Assembly: GCA_029857975.1 (NCBI GenBank)
Contig: JAOUFX010000304.1
Coordinates: forward strand, 1-5,071
Source of the DNA: Deltaproteobacteria bacterium
GTDB lineage: Bacteria; Desulfobacterota; SM23-61
DNA: 5,071 nucleotides
Direction of reading: 5' to 3'
Shown here: piece after piece, positions 1 through 5,071 of the stretch
How positions within the stretch are numbered: the stretch's first letter is position 1
Layout: every line of letters begins with the position of its first letter
Notes under the pieces: model-generated
The model's database searches: none
What the model was told of the DNA's origin: nothing
Seen by the model: only the letters and a program-made list of their open reading frames with translations
Position numbers and translations under genes: made by a program

Positions 1-562
1 CCCCTGCCGGATTGGTCAAGGGGCCGAGGAGGTTGAAGACCGTGCGGATGCCGATTTCTTGGCGCGGGCCCAGGGCGTGCTTCATGGCCGGATGGAATGA
101 AGGGGCATAAAGAAAAGCCACTTTTAGTTCCTGCAGGGATTGCTCCACTTTTTCCGGGGGCAGGGAAATGTTGACCCCTAAAGCTTCCAGGACATCAGCA
201 CTCCCGCTGCGGCTGGAGACAGACCGATTGCCGTGCTTGGCCACAGTTAACCCGCCGCCCGCGGCCACGAACGCCACAACCGTGGAAATATTGAAGGTCC
301 CCTGGCCATCCCCTCCGGTACCACAGGTGTCCACAACGTCCTCCCCCTTTTGGGCCTGGATACGTACGGCCCTGGCTCGCATGGTCCGGGCCAAGCCGGC
401 GATCTCCTGGTGGGTCTCCCCCTTCATGCGCAGGGCGGTTAAAAGGGCAGCGATTTGGGTGGGTAAGCCCTCTCCCTCCATAATGCGGGCCATAGCCTGG
501 GAAGCTTCTTCTTCGCTCAGATCCTGGCCGGCGGCAACTTTAGCAATGAATCTTTTCAGCAT
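1..562 (-). CDS. trpD: Anthranilate phosphoribosyltransferase, 3' end cut off by the window edge
   Basis: Transfers the phosphoribosyl group of PRPP to anthranilate, giving phosphoribosylanthranilate, the second committed step of tryptophan synthesis in the cytoplasm. Only 187 codons plus one base are visible; the family is usually about 340 residues, so roughly the C-terminal 45% lies outside. The translation begins [16 protein letters not shown]. The small helical N-terminal domain spans about residues 1-70. The PRPP/Mg-binding signature GTGGDG is at 81-86, NIST at 91-94, the [15 protein letters not shown] block at 109-123, and the conserved stretch around [20 protein letters not shown] at 163-182. 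All are intact. The ATG at 562 is chosen because AAGGGAGA (569-576) lies 6 bases upstream and the protein starts at the family position. The start lies inside trpG, overlapping it by 23 bases, so translation is probably coupled. No frameshift is seen. Unlike enterobacterial TrpGD fusions, trpD is a separate gene here. Confidence 0.97.
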   Translation of the reverse strand, partial: MLKRFIAKVAAGQDLSEEEASQAMARIMEGEGLPTQIAALLTALRMKGETHQEIAGLARTMRARAVRIQAQKGEDVVDTCGTGGDGQGTFNISTVVAFVAAGGGLTVAKHGNRSVSSRSGSADVLEALGVNISLPPEKVEQSLQELKVAFLYAPSFHPAMKHALGPRQEIGIRTVFNLLGPLTNPAG

Positions 563-1136
563 GGTTGTTCTCCCTTATGGCTAAAAAATTTTTCAGGATG
601 ATTTTTCCTCCCTGGGTCATAATCGATTCCGGATGAAACTGAACGCCTTCCATCGGAAAAACTTTATGCCGAACGCCCATAATTTCCCCTTCCTTGGTCT
701 CCGCTGAAATCTCCAGACACTCCGGCAGGCTTTCCCGCTCGATGAGAAGGGAATGGTACCGGATGGCCGGAAATGGGCTGGGGAGGCCTCGGTAAAGGGT
801 CTTGCCGTCGTGATAGATTAGGGAACTCTTCCCGTGCATCAGTCTCTGGGCCCGGATGATTTTCCCTCCGAAAGCCGAGCCGATGCACTGGTGGCCCAGG
901 CATACTCCCAGTACGGGAATTTGGCCGGCCATCTGTAAGATCGCCCTCTCGGAAATCCCGGCCTCCTGCGGCGTGCAGGGGCCGGGTGAAACAACCAGGT
1001 ATTGGGGTTTTATTTTACAGAGGTTGGATAGGTCAATTTGATCGTTGCGGTAAACCAGGCACGTTGCTCCCAGTTCCCCTAAGTACTGCACTAAGTTGAA
1101 AGTAAAAGAATCGTAATTGTCGATTAAAAGAATCAT
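540..1136 (-). CDS. trpG: Anthranilate synthase component II (glutamine amidotransferase)
   Basis: Class I glutamine amidotransferase that hydrolyses glutamine and passes ammonia to TrpE for anthranilate formation. The 198 residues match the usual single-domain length. The start [19 protein letters not shown] is the classical TrpG/PabA N terminus. The oxyanion-region motif VSPGPCTP is at 49-56. The nucleophile Cys79 lies in GVCLGHQ (77-83). MHGKSS (100-105) is typical of TrpG/PabA proteins, and the rest of the triad is His168 and Glu170 in FHPES. The ATG overlaps the trpE stop as ATGA (1133-1136), and the SD AGGAGG (1144-1149) lies inside trpE, 7 bases upstream, so stoichiometric coupled synthesis of the two subunits is likely. 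The 3' end overlaps trpD by 23 bases. The protein could also serve p-aminobenzoate synthesis as PabA, as in organisms with a single amphibolic subunit; the window cannot decide this. Its place between trpE and trpD supports trpG. Confidence 0.97.
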   Translation of the reverse strand: MILLIDNYDSFTFNLVQYLGELGATCLVYRNDQIDLSNLCKIKPQYLVVSPGPCTPQEAGISERAILQMAGQIPVLGVCLGHQCIGSAFGGKIIRAQRLMHGKSSLIYHDGKTLYRGLPSPFPAIRYHSLLIERESLPECLEISAETKEGEIMGVRHKVFPMEGVQFHPESIMTQGGKIILKNFLAIRENNHAEKIHC

Positions 1137-2611
1137 GGCAACCCCTCCTCGGCTTGCCGGATGGCTTGAAAAATCGCCTGGGCTTTGTTCAAAGTCTCTT
1201 CGAACTCTTTCTCCGGCTGGGAATCAGCGACAATCCCAGCTCCCACCTGGATGTACGCTCTCCCTGCTTTTATGAGAATAGAGCGGATCGTAATGCAGGT
1301 ATCCATATTCTTGGAAAAACTAAAATAGCCCACCGCACCCGCGTAAGGCCCCCGGCGGACGGGTTCTAATTCTTCGATGATTTCCATGGCCCGGATCTTC
1401 GGCGCGCCGGACACCGTTCCGGCCGGAAAAGCCGCCCGGAATACGTCGAAAGCCGTCTTTCCCGGAGCGAGGAGGCCCCGGACATTGGAGAAGATATGCA
1501 TCACATGGGAATAGCGTTCCACCCCCATCAATTCCGTTACCTCGACTGACCCGATCTCGGCCACACGGCCCACGTCATTCCGCCCGAGGTCAACCAGCAT
1601 GATGTGCTCGGCTCTTTCTTTTTCATCCGCCAGAAGATCCTGTTCCATCCTTTGGTCTTCCTCCCGGGTTTTTCCCCGCCGCCGGGTGCCGGCGAGCGGC
1701 CGGAGCTCGATCTGCTTCCCTTCTAAACGGACCATCACTTCCGGGGACGCTCCCAGTAAAACGGTATCCTCCATTTGCATATAAAAAAGGTAGGGCGACG
1801 GATTGATGGAACGCAGGGCGCGGTAAACATCGAAGGGCTCACATTGAAGTACGGTGGAAAATCGCTGCGAAAGCACGACCTGGATAACATCCCCGGCCCG
1901 AATATATTCCTTGGCCTTTTCCACCTTTTGCCTAAATTCTTCCGGACTCAGATTGGAAGACAGGGAAGATGGGGAAAAAGATGTCTTCGGAGGGGAAGGA
2001 CCGGCGGGGGAATGCAGGCCAGCTTTGATCCTCTGGATTTTATCCTCCGCTTGCCGGTAAACATCCTGCAAAGGCTGGGATCCGTCCCAAGTCACGTTGG
2101 CAATCACTTTAATCTTTTGCCTCACGTTATCGAAAACCAGAAGGGTGTCCATGATCATGAAATAAGAGTCATAAAGATTCAGATCTTGGGCCAGAAGTTC
2201 CGGGATCCTTTCCCAAGATCTAACGGCATCGTAACTGGCATAACCGACCGCCCCTCCCAAAAAGCGCGGAAGGGAATCCTGGGGTACGGGCTGGTATTCT
2301 TCCAAGAAAGCCTGCAGCGCCCGGAGAGGGTCTTTCTCTCTTCCCCGGCGCAGGATATTCCCATTTTTAAGAATTTCAAATTCTTCCCCTTTGCTGCGGA
2401 ACAGGTGCGAGGGTCCAGAACCCAGGAAACTGTAGCGTCCCCATTTTTCCCCGCCTTCAACGCTTTCGAAGAGAAAAGAGAACTTTCCGTCCTCAATCTT
2501 CCGAAAGGCCGAAATGGGGGTTTCCCAATCAAAGTGTATTTCTTCATACACCGCAATGAGGTTCCCTCGTGCGGCCAGGCTCTTGAATTCCCTCCAGGAT
2601 GGAATTGCCAT
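1133..2611 (-). CDS. trpE: Anthranilate synthase component I
   Basis: Converts chorismate plus ammonia (from TrpG) to anthranilate and pyruvate, the entry step of the tryptophan branch. At 492 residues it is full length. The N-terminal domain (about 10-170) contains [19 protein letters not shown] (46-64). FES corresponds to the LLES motif that contacts inhibitory tryptophan. A low-complexity Ser/Pro linker occupies about 200-220. The C-terminal chorismate-binding domain (about 222-485) carries NPSPYLFYM (270-278, second half of the Trp-binding site), [10 protein letters not shown] (304-313), [20 protein letters not shown] (329-348, with the active-site His336), [10 protein letters not shown] (396-405) and GAGIVADS (457-464). 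The Trp-site motifs plus trpG and trpD next door favour trpE over pabB. The ATG is set by AAGGAGG (2620-2626) 8 bases upstream. Expression is probably governed by the attenuator at 2692-2811, and activity by tryptophan feedback inhibition (inferred from the motifs). It overlaps trpG by 4 bases. Confidence 0.98.
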   Translation of the reverse strand: MAIPSWREFKSLAARGNLIAVYEEIHFDWETPISAFRKIEDGKFSFLFESVEGGEKWGRYSFLGSGPSHLFRSKGEEFEILKNGNILRRGREKDPLRALQAFLEEYQPVPQDSLPRFLGGAVGYASYDAVRSWERIPELLAQDLNLYDSYFMIMDTLLVFDNVRQKIKVIANVTWDGSQPLQDVYRQAEDKIQRIKAGLHSPAGPSPPKTSFSPSSLSSNLSPEEFRQKVEKAKEYIRAGDVIQVVLSQRFSTVLQCEPFDVYRALRSINPSPYLFYMQMEDTVLLGASPEVMVRLEGKQIELRPLAGTRRRGKTREEDQRMEQDLLADEKERAEHIMLVDLGRNDVGRVAEIGSVEVTELMGVERYSHVMHIFSNVRGLLAPGKTAFDVFRAAFPAGTVSGAPKIRAMEIIEELEPVRRGPYAGAVGYFSFSKNMDTCITIRSILIKAGRAYIQVGAGIVADSQPEKEFEETLNKAQAIFQAIRQAEEGLP

Positions 2612-2619
2612 AAATGAAA

Positions 2620-2626
2620 CCTCCTT
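2620..2626 (-). promoter_or_regulatory. Shine-Dalgarno sequence of trpE
   Basis: AAGGAGG on the minus strand, 8 bases before the ATG at 2611. It is a near-perfect match to the 16S 3' end and fixes the trpE start. It lies about 65 bases downstream of the attenuator U-tract, so only transcripts that read through the terminator carry it. Confidence 0.9.
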
Positions 2627-2639
2627 AAAATATTTTTCA

Positions 2640-2691
2640 CTACCGCAGTCGCAGAGAACGCCGATCTGTGCTCTCGGTGCCCTTGGTGGCG
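2640..2691. repeat. Degenerate copy of a dispersed intergenic repeat (putative)
   Basis: The stretch between the attenuator U-tract and the trpE SD encodes nothing recognisable. On the plus strand it contains ACCGCAGTCGCAGAGAACGC followed by GATCTGTGCTCTCGGTGC and CCTTGGTGG. This 'gcagag / ctctg / ttggtgg' wording resembles the many-copy CTCTGCG..GTGGTGA-type intergenic repeats I associate with Desulfobacterota and other environmental genomes. Short complementary pieces (CCGAGAGCAC against GTGCTCTCGG across strands, GCAGAG against CTCTGC) are compatible with a decayed palindromic element. Only one copy is in the window, so repetitiveness is not shown here; the identification is from memory of the pattern. 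Confidence 0.4.
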
Positions 2692-2725
2692 AAAAAAAAC
2701 CGGGGAGTCATGAAAACTGCCCCGG
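2692..2725 (-). terminator. Rho-independent terminator of the trp attenuator (regions 3:4)
   Basis: Read on the minus strand, CCGGGG (2725-2720) pairs perfectly with CCCCGG (2705-2700). After a single bulged C, AGT (2718-2716) pairs with ACT (2708-2706), leaving a 7-base loop TTTCATG. Eight consecutive U residues follow at once (2699-2692), and GG at 2727-2726 could add wobble pairs to the first U residues. This is a strong intrinsic terminator about 80 bases before the trpE start, pointed at trpE. It follows an open frame with three Trp codons and its left arm can pair with an upstream segment, so it is best read as the conditional terminator of a trp attenuator rather than the pheA terminator. 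It may serve as both. Confidence 0.9.
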
Positions 2726-2822
2726 CCGTTGTCTCCGATTGATTTCTTTAATCAGATGCTGCTCTCCGGCGATAGGCAGTCCCCCTCCTTATGGACGCTG
2801 CGCCACCACCAACCCCGGTCCT
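2692..2822 (-). promoter_or_regulatory. Ribosome-mediated tryptophan attenuator (leader RNA regions 1-4)
   Basis: Leader RNA controlling trpE-trpG-trpD. Three tandem TGG codons occupy 2803-2811. Region 1 (2793-2804) pairs with region 2 (2768-2782): GGC with GCC, GCAG with CTGC, TCC with GGA, with small bulges and a 10-base loop. Region 2 can instead pair with region 3: ACTGCC (2780-2775) with GGCAGT (2721-2716), and CCGG (2769-2766) with CCGG (2725-2722), ten pairs around a 5-base bulge. That antiterminator uses the whole left arm of the terminator, so 2:3 and 3:4 exclude each other. Between regions 2 and 3, TGATT (2754-2750) pairs with AATCA (2744-2740), which brings the two together. A ribosome stalled on the Trp codons would cover region 1 and free region 2 to form the antiterminator. 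The pairings are read directly; the function is inferred from the enterobacterial and rhizobial trp leader model. No T-box sequence is present. Confidence 0.82.
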
Positions 2823-2922
2823 CCTTCTCCTTTCCCTGCCCTCCAATAGATGAAACGGGATGGGGAAAGGGGGCATGGTCGTTGATACGATTTTTTGGTT
2901 CGGCGCAATTCAATAATTCCAT
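2752..2922 (-). CDS. trpL: Candidate trp leader peptide with Trp-Trp-Trp run (start uncertain)
   Basis: Open frame of 56 codons from the ATG at 2922 to the TGA at 2752-2754, containing DRGWWWRSVHKEG with the three Trp codons at 2803-2811. The codons are what matter: a ribosome starved of charged tRNA-Trp would stall there and switch the downstream RNA pairing. Support for translation is incomplete. The only SD-like sequence before the ATG is a weak GAGAG (2930-2934). The frame also stays open to a TTG at 2952 and beyond. No ATG, GTG or TTG lies in this frame between the second Leu codon near 2913 and the Trp run. Known trp leaders are usually 14-30 residues, so this would be long. The sequence resembles no protein I know. 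The stop falls after region 2, so a terminating ribosome would mask region 2 and allow termination. Confidence that the TGG run is the sensor is much higher than confidence in this start. Confidence 0.5.
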   Translation of the reverse strand: MELLNCAEPKNRINDHAPFPHPVSSIGGQGKEKEDRGWWWRSVHKEGDCLSPESSI

Positions 2923-2975
2923 CGCAGCGCTCTCTGTATTACTAACGTTCAATTTCTGAAAATTTTATTAAACCT

Positions 2976-3008
2976 ATTTTAATTTTATCTGTGTTTATCT
3001 GCGTCCAA
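2976..3008 (-). promoter_or_regulatory. Weak sigma-70-like promoter candidate for the trp leader
   Basis: On the minus strand TTGGAC (3008-3003) resembles a -35 box. It is followed by TAAAAT at 2987-2982 (spacer 15) and again at 2981-2976 (spacer 21); neither spacing is the ideal 17. The surrounding 2958-2990 is the most AT-rich stretch of the window, which is compatible with a promoter. A start near 2970 would give a leader RNA covering all attenuator regions. The -35 lies within a repeat-like element, and the gene string could equally be transcribed from upstream of aroC, so this is a candidate only. Confidence 0.22.
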
Positions 3009-3053
3009 TAAATTTTTGGTTGCGGCTATGCCGCGCTGTGTTCCCCGCGGTGA
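2987..3053. repeat. Repeat-like intergenic element with tandem decamer and overlapping hairpins (putative)
   Basis: On the plus strand it begins with two imperfect decamers, ATCTGTGTTT (2987-2996) and ATCTGCGTCC (2997-3006), 7 of 10 identical. Then follow TTTTTGGTTGCGGC and the palindrome GCGGC-TAT-GCCGC (3022-3034). A second possible hairpin, CCGCG (3031-3035) with CGCGG (3046-3050), shares an arm with the first, so the two compete. The wording 'atctgtg..atctgcgtcc..ttggttgcggct.tgccgcgctgtg' matches a widely dispersed intergenic sequence I recall from environmental bacterial genomes; that is memory, not a search. It begins about 16 bases after the pheA stop. No U-run follows on the minus strand, so it is not a normal intrinsic terminator for pheA. 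Confidence 0.45.
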
Positions 3054-3068
3054 TCAGATCTTATTGAC

Positions 3069-4145
3069 CTATGAACTCCGGGGATAGGAGCCCAGGAGTT
3101 TTAAAAAAAGAACTTTCTTCTTCAGTTCCGATACCGCCTCATGAATGTGCGAGTCCGTAGTGTGGCCTTCGAAGTCCAGAAAAAAGACGTACTCCCAGGG
3201 TTTATCTTTAATAGGCCGGGATTCGATTTTGGTCAGGTTGATCGACTTCTCGGAAAAGGGTTTTAGAACTCCATAAAGAGATCCCGGCGAATCCGGGATG
3301 GAAAACAGGAGTGAGGTTTTATCCCTTCCTGTTCTTTCGCCGACCTGGAGCCCGAGAACCAAAAAACGCGTGTAATTGTTCAGGTAGTCTTCAATCCGCG
3401 ATTCGATGATTTTCAGGCCGTAAAGTTCGGTAGCCAAGGAGCTGGCCACAGCTGCCGCTCCCGATTCCTGGGCGGCCATTTGGGCGGCTTTGGCCGTGCT
3501 TACGGTTTCAGCCATCTGGGCATTAGGAAAATTTTTCCTCAGCCATTGCCGGCACTGGGCCAGAGCTTGAGGGTGAGAATAAACCCTCTGCACATCTTCG
3601 GCTTTCCCGCTCATGGAAAGAAGATCGTGAGAGATCCGCATCAATACTTCCCCACAGATTTTCACTTCCGCATCGATGAACATATCCAGGGTTCGGTTCA
3701 CCACTCCTTCCGTGGAATTTTCTATGGGGACCATCCCGAAGTTCGCTTTCCCCCTCTCCACCGCATCGAAAACTTCCTGGATACTCTCTTTGGAAACCGT
3801 TTGTACAGAGCTCCCGAATCGCTCAATGCAGGCCAAGTGGGTATAGGTGGCGGGCGGGCCGAGGTAAGCAATGGTGAGTTCCGTTTCCAAAGAACGGCAG
3901 GCCGCAATAATCTCGCGGAAAACCGGGGGGATGGCCCCTCGGGGGAAGGCACCGTGGTTCAACAATTCCAACCGGCGCATTATCTCTTCTTCCCGCTGGG
4001 GATTATAAGGGTCCATTCCGCACCCTGACTTTATTTTTCCCACTTCCAGGACGACCTCCGCTCGCTCGTTTAGAAATTGGAGGATTTGCCCGTCTATGGT
4101 ATCTATTTTCTGTCGCAAAATTTCGATTTTGGCGTTGATTTCCAT
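3069..4145 (-). CDS. pheA: Bifunctional chorismate mutase / prephenate dehydratase (P-protein)
   Basis: Converts chorismate to prephenate and then to phenylpyruvate, the phenylalanine precursor, in the cytoplasm. With the ATG at 4145 it has 358 residues, typical of P-proteins. Domains in order: AroQ-type chorismate mutase (about 1-90) with Arg11, Arg28, Lys39, Arg51 and Glu87 at positions expected from the E. coli enzyme; prephenate dehydratase (about 92-266) with YLGPPATYTHLA (94-105), VPIENSTEG (139-147), SHPQALAQC (190-198) and the catalytic TRF (259-261); and a C-terminal ACT domain (about 276-352) with GSLYGVL (288-294) and ESRP (308-311), the phenylalanine-binding motif, implying feedback inhibition. 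An in-frame TTG at 4151 would add two residues, but it directly abuts the SD AGAGAGG (4152-4158), so the ATG 6 bases after the SD is preferred. It follows aroC by 11 bases and is probably cotranscribed. No phenylalanine-type leader precedes it. Confidence 0.97.
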   Translation of the reverse strand: MEINAKIEILRQKIDTIDGQILQFLNERAEVVLEVGKIKSGCGMDPYNPQREEEIMRRLELLNHGAFPRGAIPPVFREIIAACRSLETELTIAYLGPPATYTHLACIERFGSSVQTVSKESIQEVFDAVERGKANFGMVPIENSTEGVVNRTLDMFIDAEVKICGEVLMRISHDLLSMSGKAEDVQRVYSHPQALAQCRQWLRKNFPNAQMAETVSTAKAAQMAAQESGAAAVASSLATELYGLKIIESRIEDYLNNYTRFLVLGLQVGERTGRDKTSLLFSIPDSPGSLYGVLKPFSEKSINLTKIESRPIKDKPWEYVFFLDFEGHTTDSHIHEAVSELKKKVLFLKLLGSYPRSS

Positions 4146-4151
4146 CGGCAA

Positions 4152-4158
4152 CCTCTCT
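4152..4158 (-). promoter_or_regulatory. Shine-Dalgarno sequence of pheA, overlapping the aroC stop
   Basis: AGAGAGG on the minus strand. Its first two bases lie in the aroC TAG (4157-4159), and its end is 6 bases from the ATG at 4145. It decides the pheA start: the TTG at 4151 touches the SD with no spacing and cannot be used. The overlap with the aroC stop suggests translational coupling. Confidence 0.75.
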
Positions 4159-5071
4159 ATATCGCTCTCTGCCTGAGCCAGTGATCAGCAAGGACGATGG
4201 CCACCATGGCTTCGCATACCGGATTGATCCTGGGGATGGCCGCAACATCATGCCGGCCCCGTACTTTTAGAGCTACAGGCCTCCGCAGAGAATCAATTGT
4301 TTTCTGCTCCAAAGAAATAGAAGGAATGGGTTTTACAGCTACCCGCAAAAGGATGTCCGCTCCGGTGGAAATGCCACCTAAAATCCCCCCGGCATCGTTT
4401 TTTTCAAATCCGCCGGGGATCAGGGGATCATTGGATTCCGAGCCGAGCATCTGGGCAACCCGAAAACCCGCCCCCACTTCCACTCCCCGGATTGCTCCAA
4501 TGCTCATTAACCCTTTCGCCAGATCCGCTTCCAGTTTGTCGAAAACCGGTTCCCCCAATCCGGACGGGCATCCCCGGACAAGAATTTCCACGATGCCACC
4601 CAGAGTATCCCCCTGCAACCGGGTCTTTTCAATCTTCTCTGCCATTCTGCCTGCGGCGTCCCTGTCCGGGCAAAAAAGCCTATTGTTTTCGATCTCGGCG
4701 TAATCCACCTTCTCCACGCGGATTCCCCCCAGTTCTAGGGTATAAGCCAAAATATCCACCTTTTCTCTTCTCAGGATCTTCTTGGCCACCGCGCCGGCAG
4801 CCACTCTTCCCACCGTCTCCCTGGCTGAGGCCCTTCCCCCACCGCGATGATCACGGATTCCGTACTTGGTCTGATAAGTAAAATCAGCATGGCCAGGTCG
4901 GAAGACATCCTTCAATTCTTCGTAGGGTTCTGAATCCACGTCCTGATTCCAGATCAGCAGGGCAATGGGTGTTCCAGTCGTCTTGCCTTCATAGACGCCG
5001 GAAAGAATTTCCACCCGATCCTCCTCTTTTCTCGAGCTGGTTCCCTTTCCCTGGCCGGGCCTCCGCCGCTT
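4157..5071 (-). CDS. aroC: Chorismate synthase, 5' end cut off by the window edge
   Basis: Removes phosphate from 5-enolpyruvylshikimate 3-phosphate to give chorismate, using reduced FMN; the last shikimate-pathway step, feeding both pheA and trpE. The frame runs to the right window edge on a codon boundary and shows 304 residues; by comparison with E. coli AroC about 45 N-terminal residues, including the GESHG motif, are outside. A GTG at 5014 is internal, not the start: the 19 upstream codons encode [18 protein letters not shown], which matches the family. Numbered from the edge, [11 protein letters not shown] is at 56-66, the signature [10 protein letters not shown] at 77-86, [10 protein letters not shown] at 171-180, [13 protein letters not shown] at 225-237 and [11 protein letters not shown] at 271-281. 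The C terminus DHWLRQRAI is compact, lacking the extra tail of E. coli AroC. The stop lies 11 bases before the pheA ATG, indicating an operon. All visible motifs are intact. Confidence 0.97.
   Translation of the reverse strand, partial: KRRRPGQGKGTSSRKEEDRVEILSGVYEGKTTGTPIALLIWNQDVDSEPYEELKDVFRPGHADFTYQTKYGIRDHRGGGRASARETVGRVAAGAVAKKILRREKVDILAYTLELGGIRVEKVDYAEIENNRLFCPDRDAAGRMAEKIEKTRLQGDTLGGIVEILVRGCPSGLGEPVFDKLEADLAKGLMSIGAIRGVEVGAGFRVAQMLGSESNDPLIPGGFEKNDAGGILGGISTGADILLRVAVKPIPSISLEQKTIDSLRRPVALKVRGRHDVAAIPRINPVCEAMVAIVLADHWLRQRAI

Noticed and set aside
1775..2617. Long plus-strand open frame (about 280 codons) opposite the 5' half of trpE
   Set aside because: It is antisense to a well-conserved trpE with every family motif, its translation resembles no known protein, and it has no convincing start signal. 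It is a codon-usage shadow.
2179..2640. Minus-strand frame starting at the GTG at 2640, overlapping the trpE start
   Set aside because: It runs through the trpE SD in another frame, has no SD of its own, and lies over the conserved trpE N-terminal domain.
2748..2876. A 42-codon minus-strand frame from the ATG at 2876 through the attenuator
   Set aside because: It reads through the attenuator with Arg/Gly-rich low-complexity sequence, has no Trp codons over region 1, and no SD precedes its ATG. It does not fit a leader peptide role better than the TGG-run frame.
2692..3068. T-box riboswitch or TRAP-binding leader upstream of trpE
   Set aside because: No T-box consensus segment or specifier-loop layout is visible. 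The GAG-containing purine tract at 2819-2850 is too short and irregular for the spaced GAG/UAG repeats bound by TRAP. The tandem TGG codons fit ribosome-mediated attenuation.
3480..4028. Plus-strand open frame of about 180 codons opposite pheA
   Set aside because: Antisense to an intact chorismate mutase-prephenate dehydratase, with no recognisable domain or ribosome binding site.
4157..5014. aroC beginning at the GTG at 5014
   Set aside because: The 19 codons upstream to the window edge encode the conserved RRRPGQG...RKEEDR stretch of chorismate synthase, so the gene continues beyond the window and the GTG is internal.

Overview
The window is a densely packed chromosomal segment of aromatic amino acid biosynthesis. 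Every recognisable gene lies on the minus strand, so transcription runs from the right edge to the left. In that order the genes are aroC (chorismate synthase, 5' end cut off), pheA (chorismate mutase-prephenate dehydratase), a 457-base intergenic region, trpE (anthranilate synthase component I), trpG (component II) and trpD (anthranilate phosphoribosyltransferase, 3' end cut off). Gene starts have strong Shine-Dalgarno (SD) sequences and the genes abut or overlap. There are no transfer signatures, insertion sequences, tRNAs or CRISPR repeats.

Organism: the protein sequences look Gram-negative. The fused AroQ-type chorismate mutase/prephenate dehydratase, the separate trpE and trpG, the Trp-codon attenuator and the dispersed intergenic repeats suggest a Desulfobacterota ('deltaproteobacterial') or neighbouring lineage. 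This rests on recognition of style, not a search, so the placement is tentative.

Layout: positions 4157-5071 hold aroC, and pheA (3069-4145) follows after 11 bases with its SD overlapping the aroC stop. Positions 2612-3068 hold no ordinary gene but are rich in regulation. They contain a degenerate repeat-like element with small hairpins beside pheA, an AT-rich stretch with a weak promoter candidate, an open frame carrying three consecutive Trp codons, a set of mutually exclusive RNA pairings ending in a strong intrinsic terminator, a second repeat-like remnant and the trpE SD. Positions 1-2611 hold trpE, trpG and trpD, coupled by a 4-base ATGA overlap and a 23-base overlap.

How they work together: AroC makes chorismate. 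PheA draws it to prephenate and phenylpyruvate, while TrpE/TrpG draw it to anthranilate, which TrpD couples to PRPP. The two branches share one gene string, but the Trp-codon attenuator sits between them, so tryptophan starvation should raise trpE-trpG-trpD selectively. Feedback is also visible in the proteins: an ACT domain with an ESRP motif in PheA, and Trp-site motifs in TrpE. The most notable item is the attenuator, whose leader reading frame has no well-placed start codon while a strong SD serves a different frame. No wholly new system was found.
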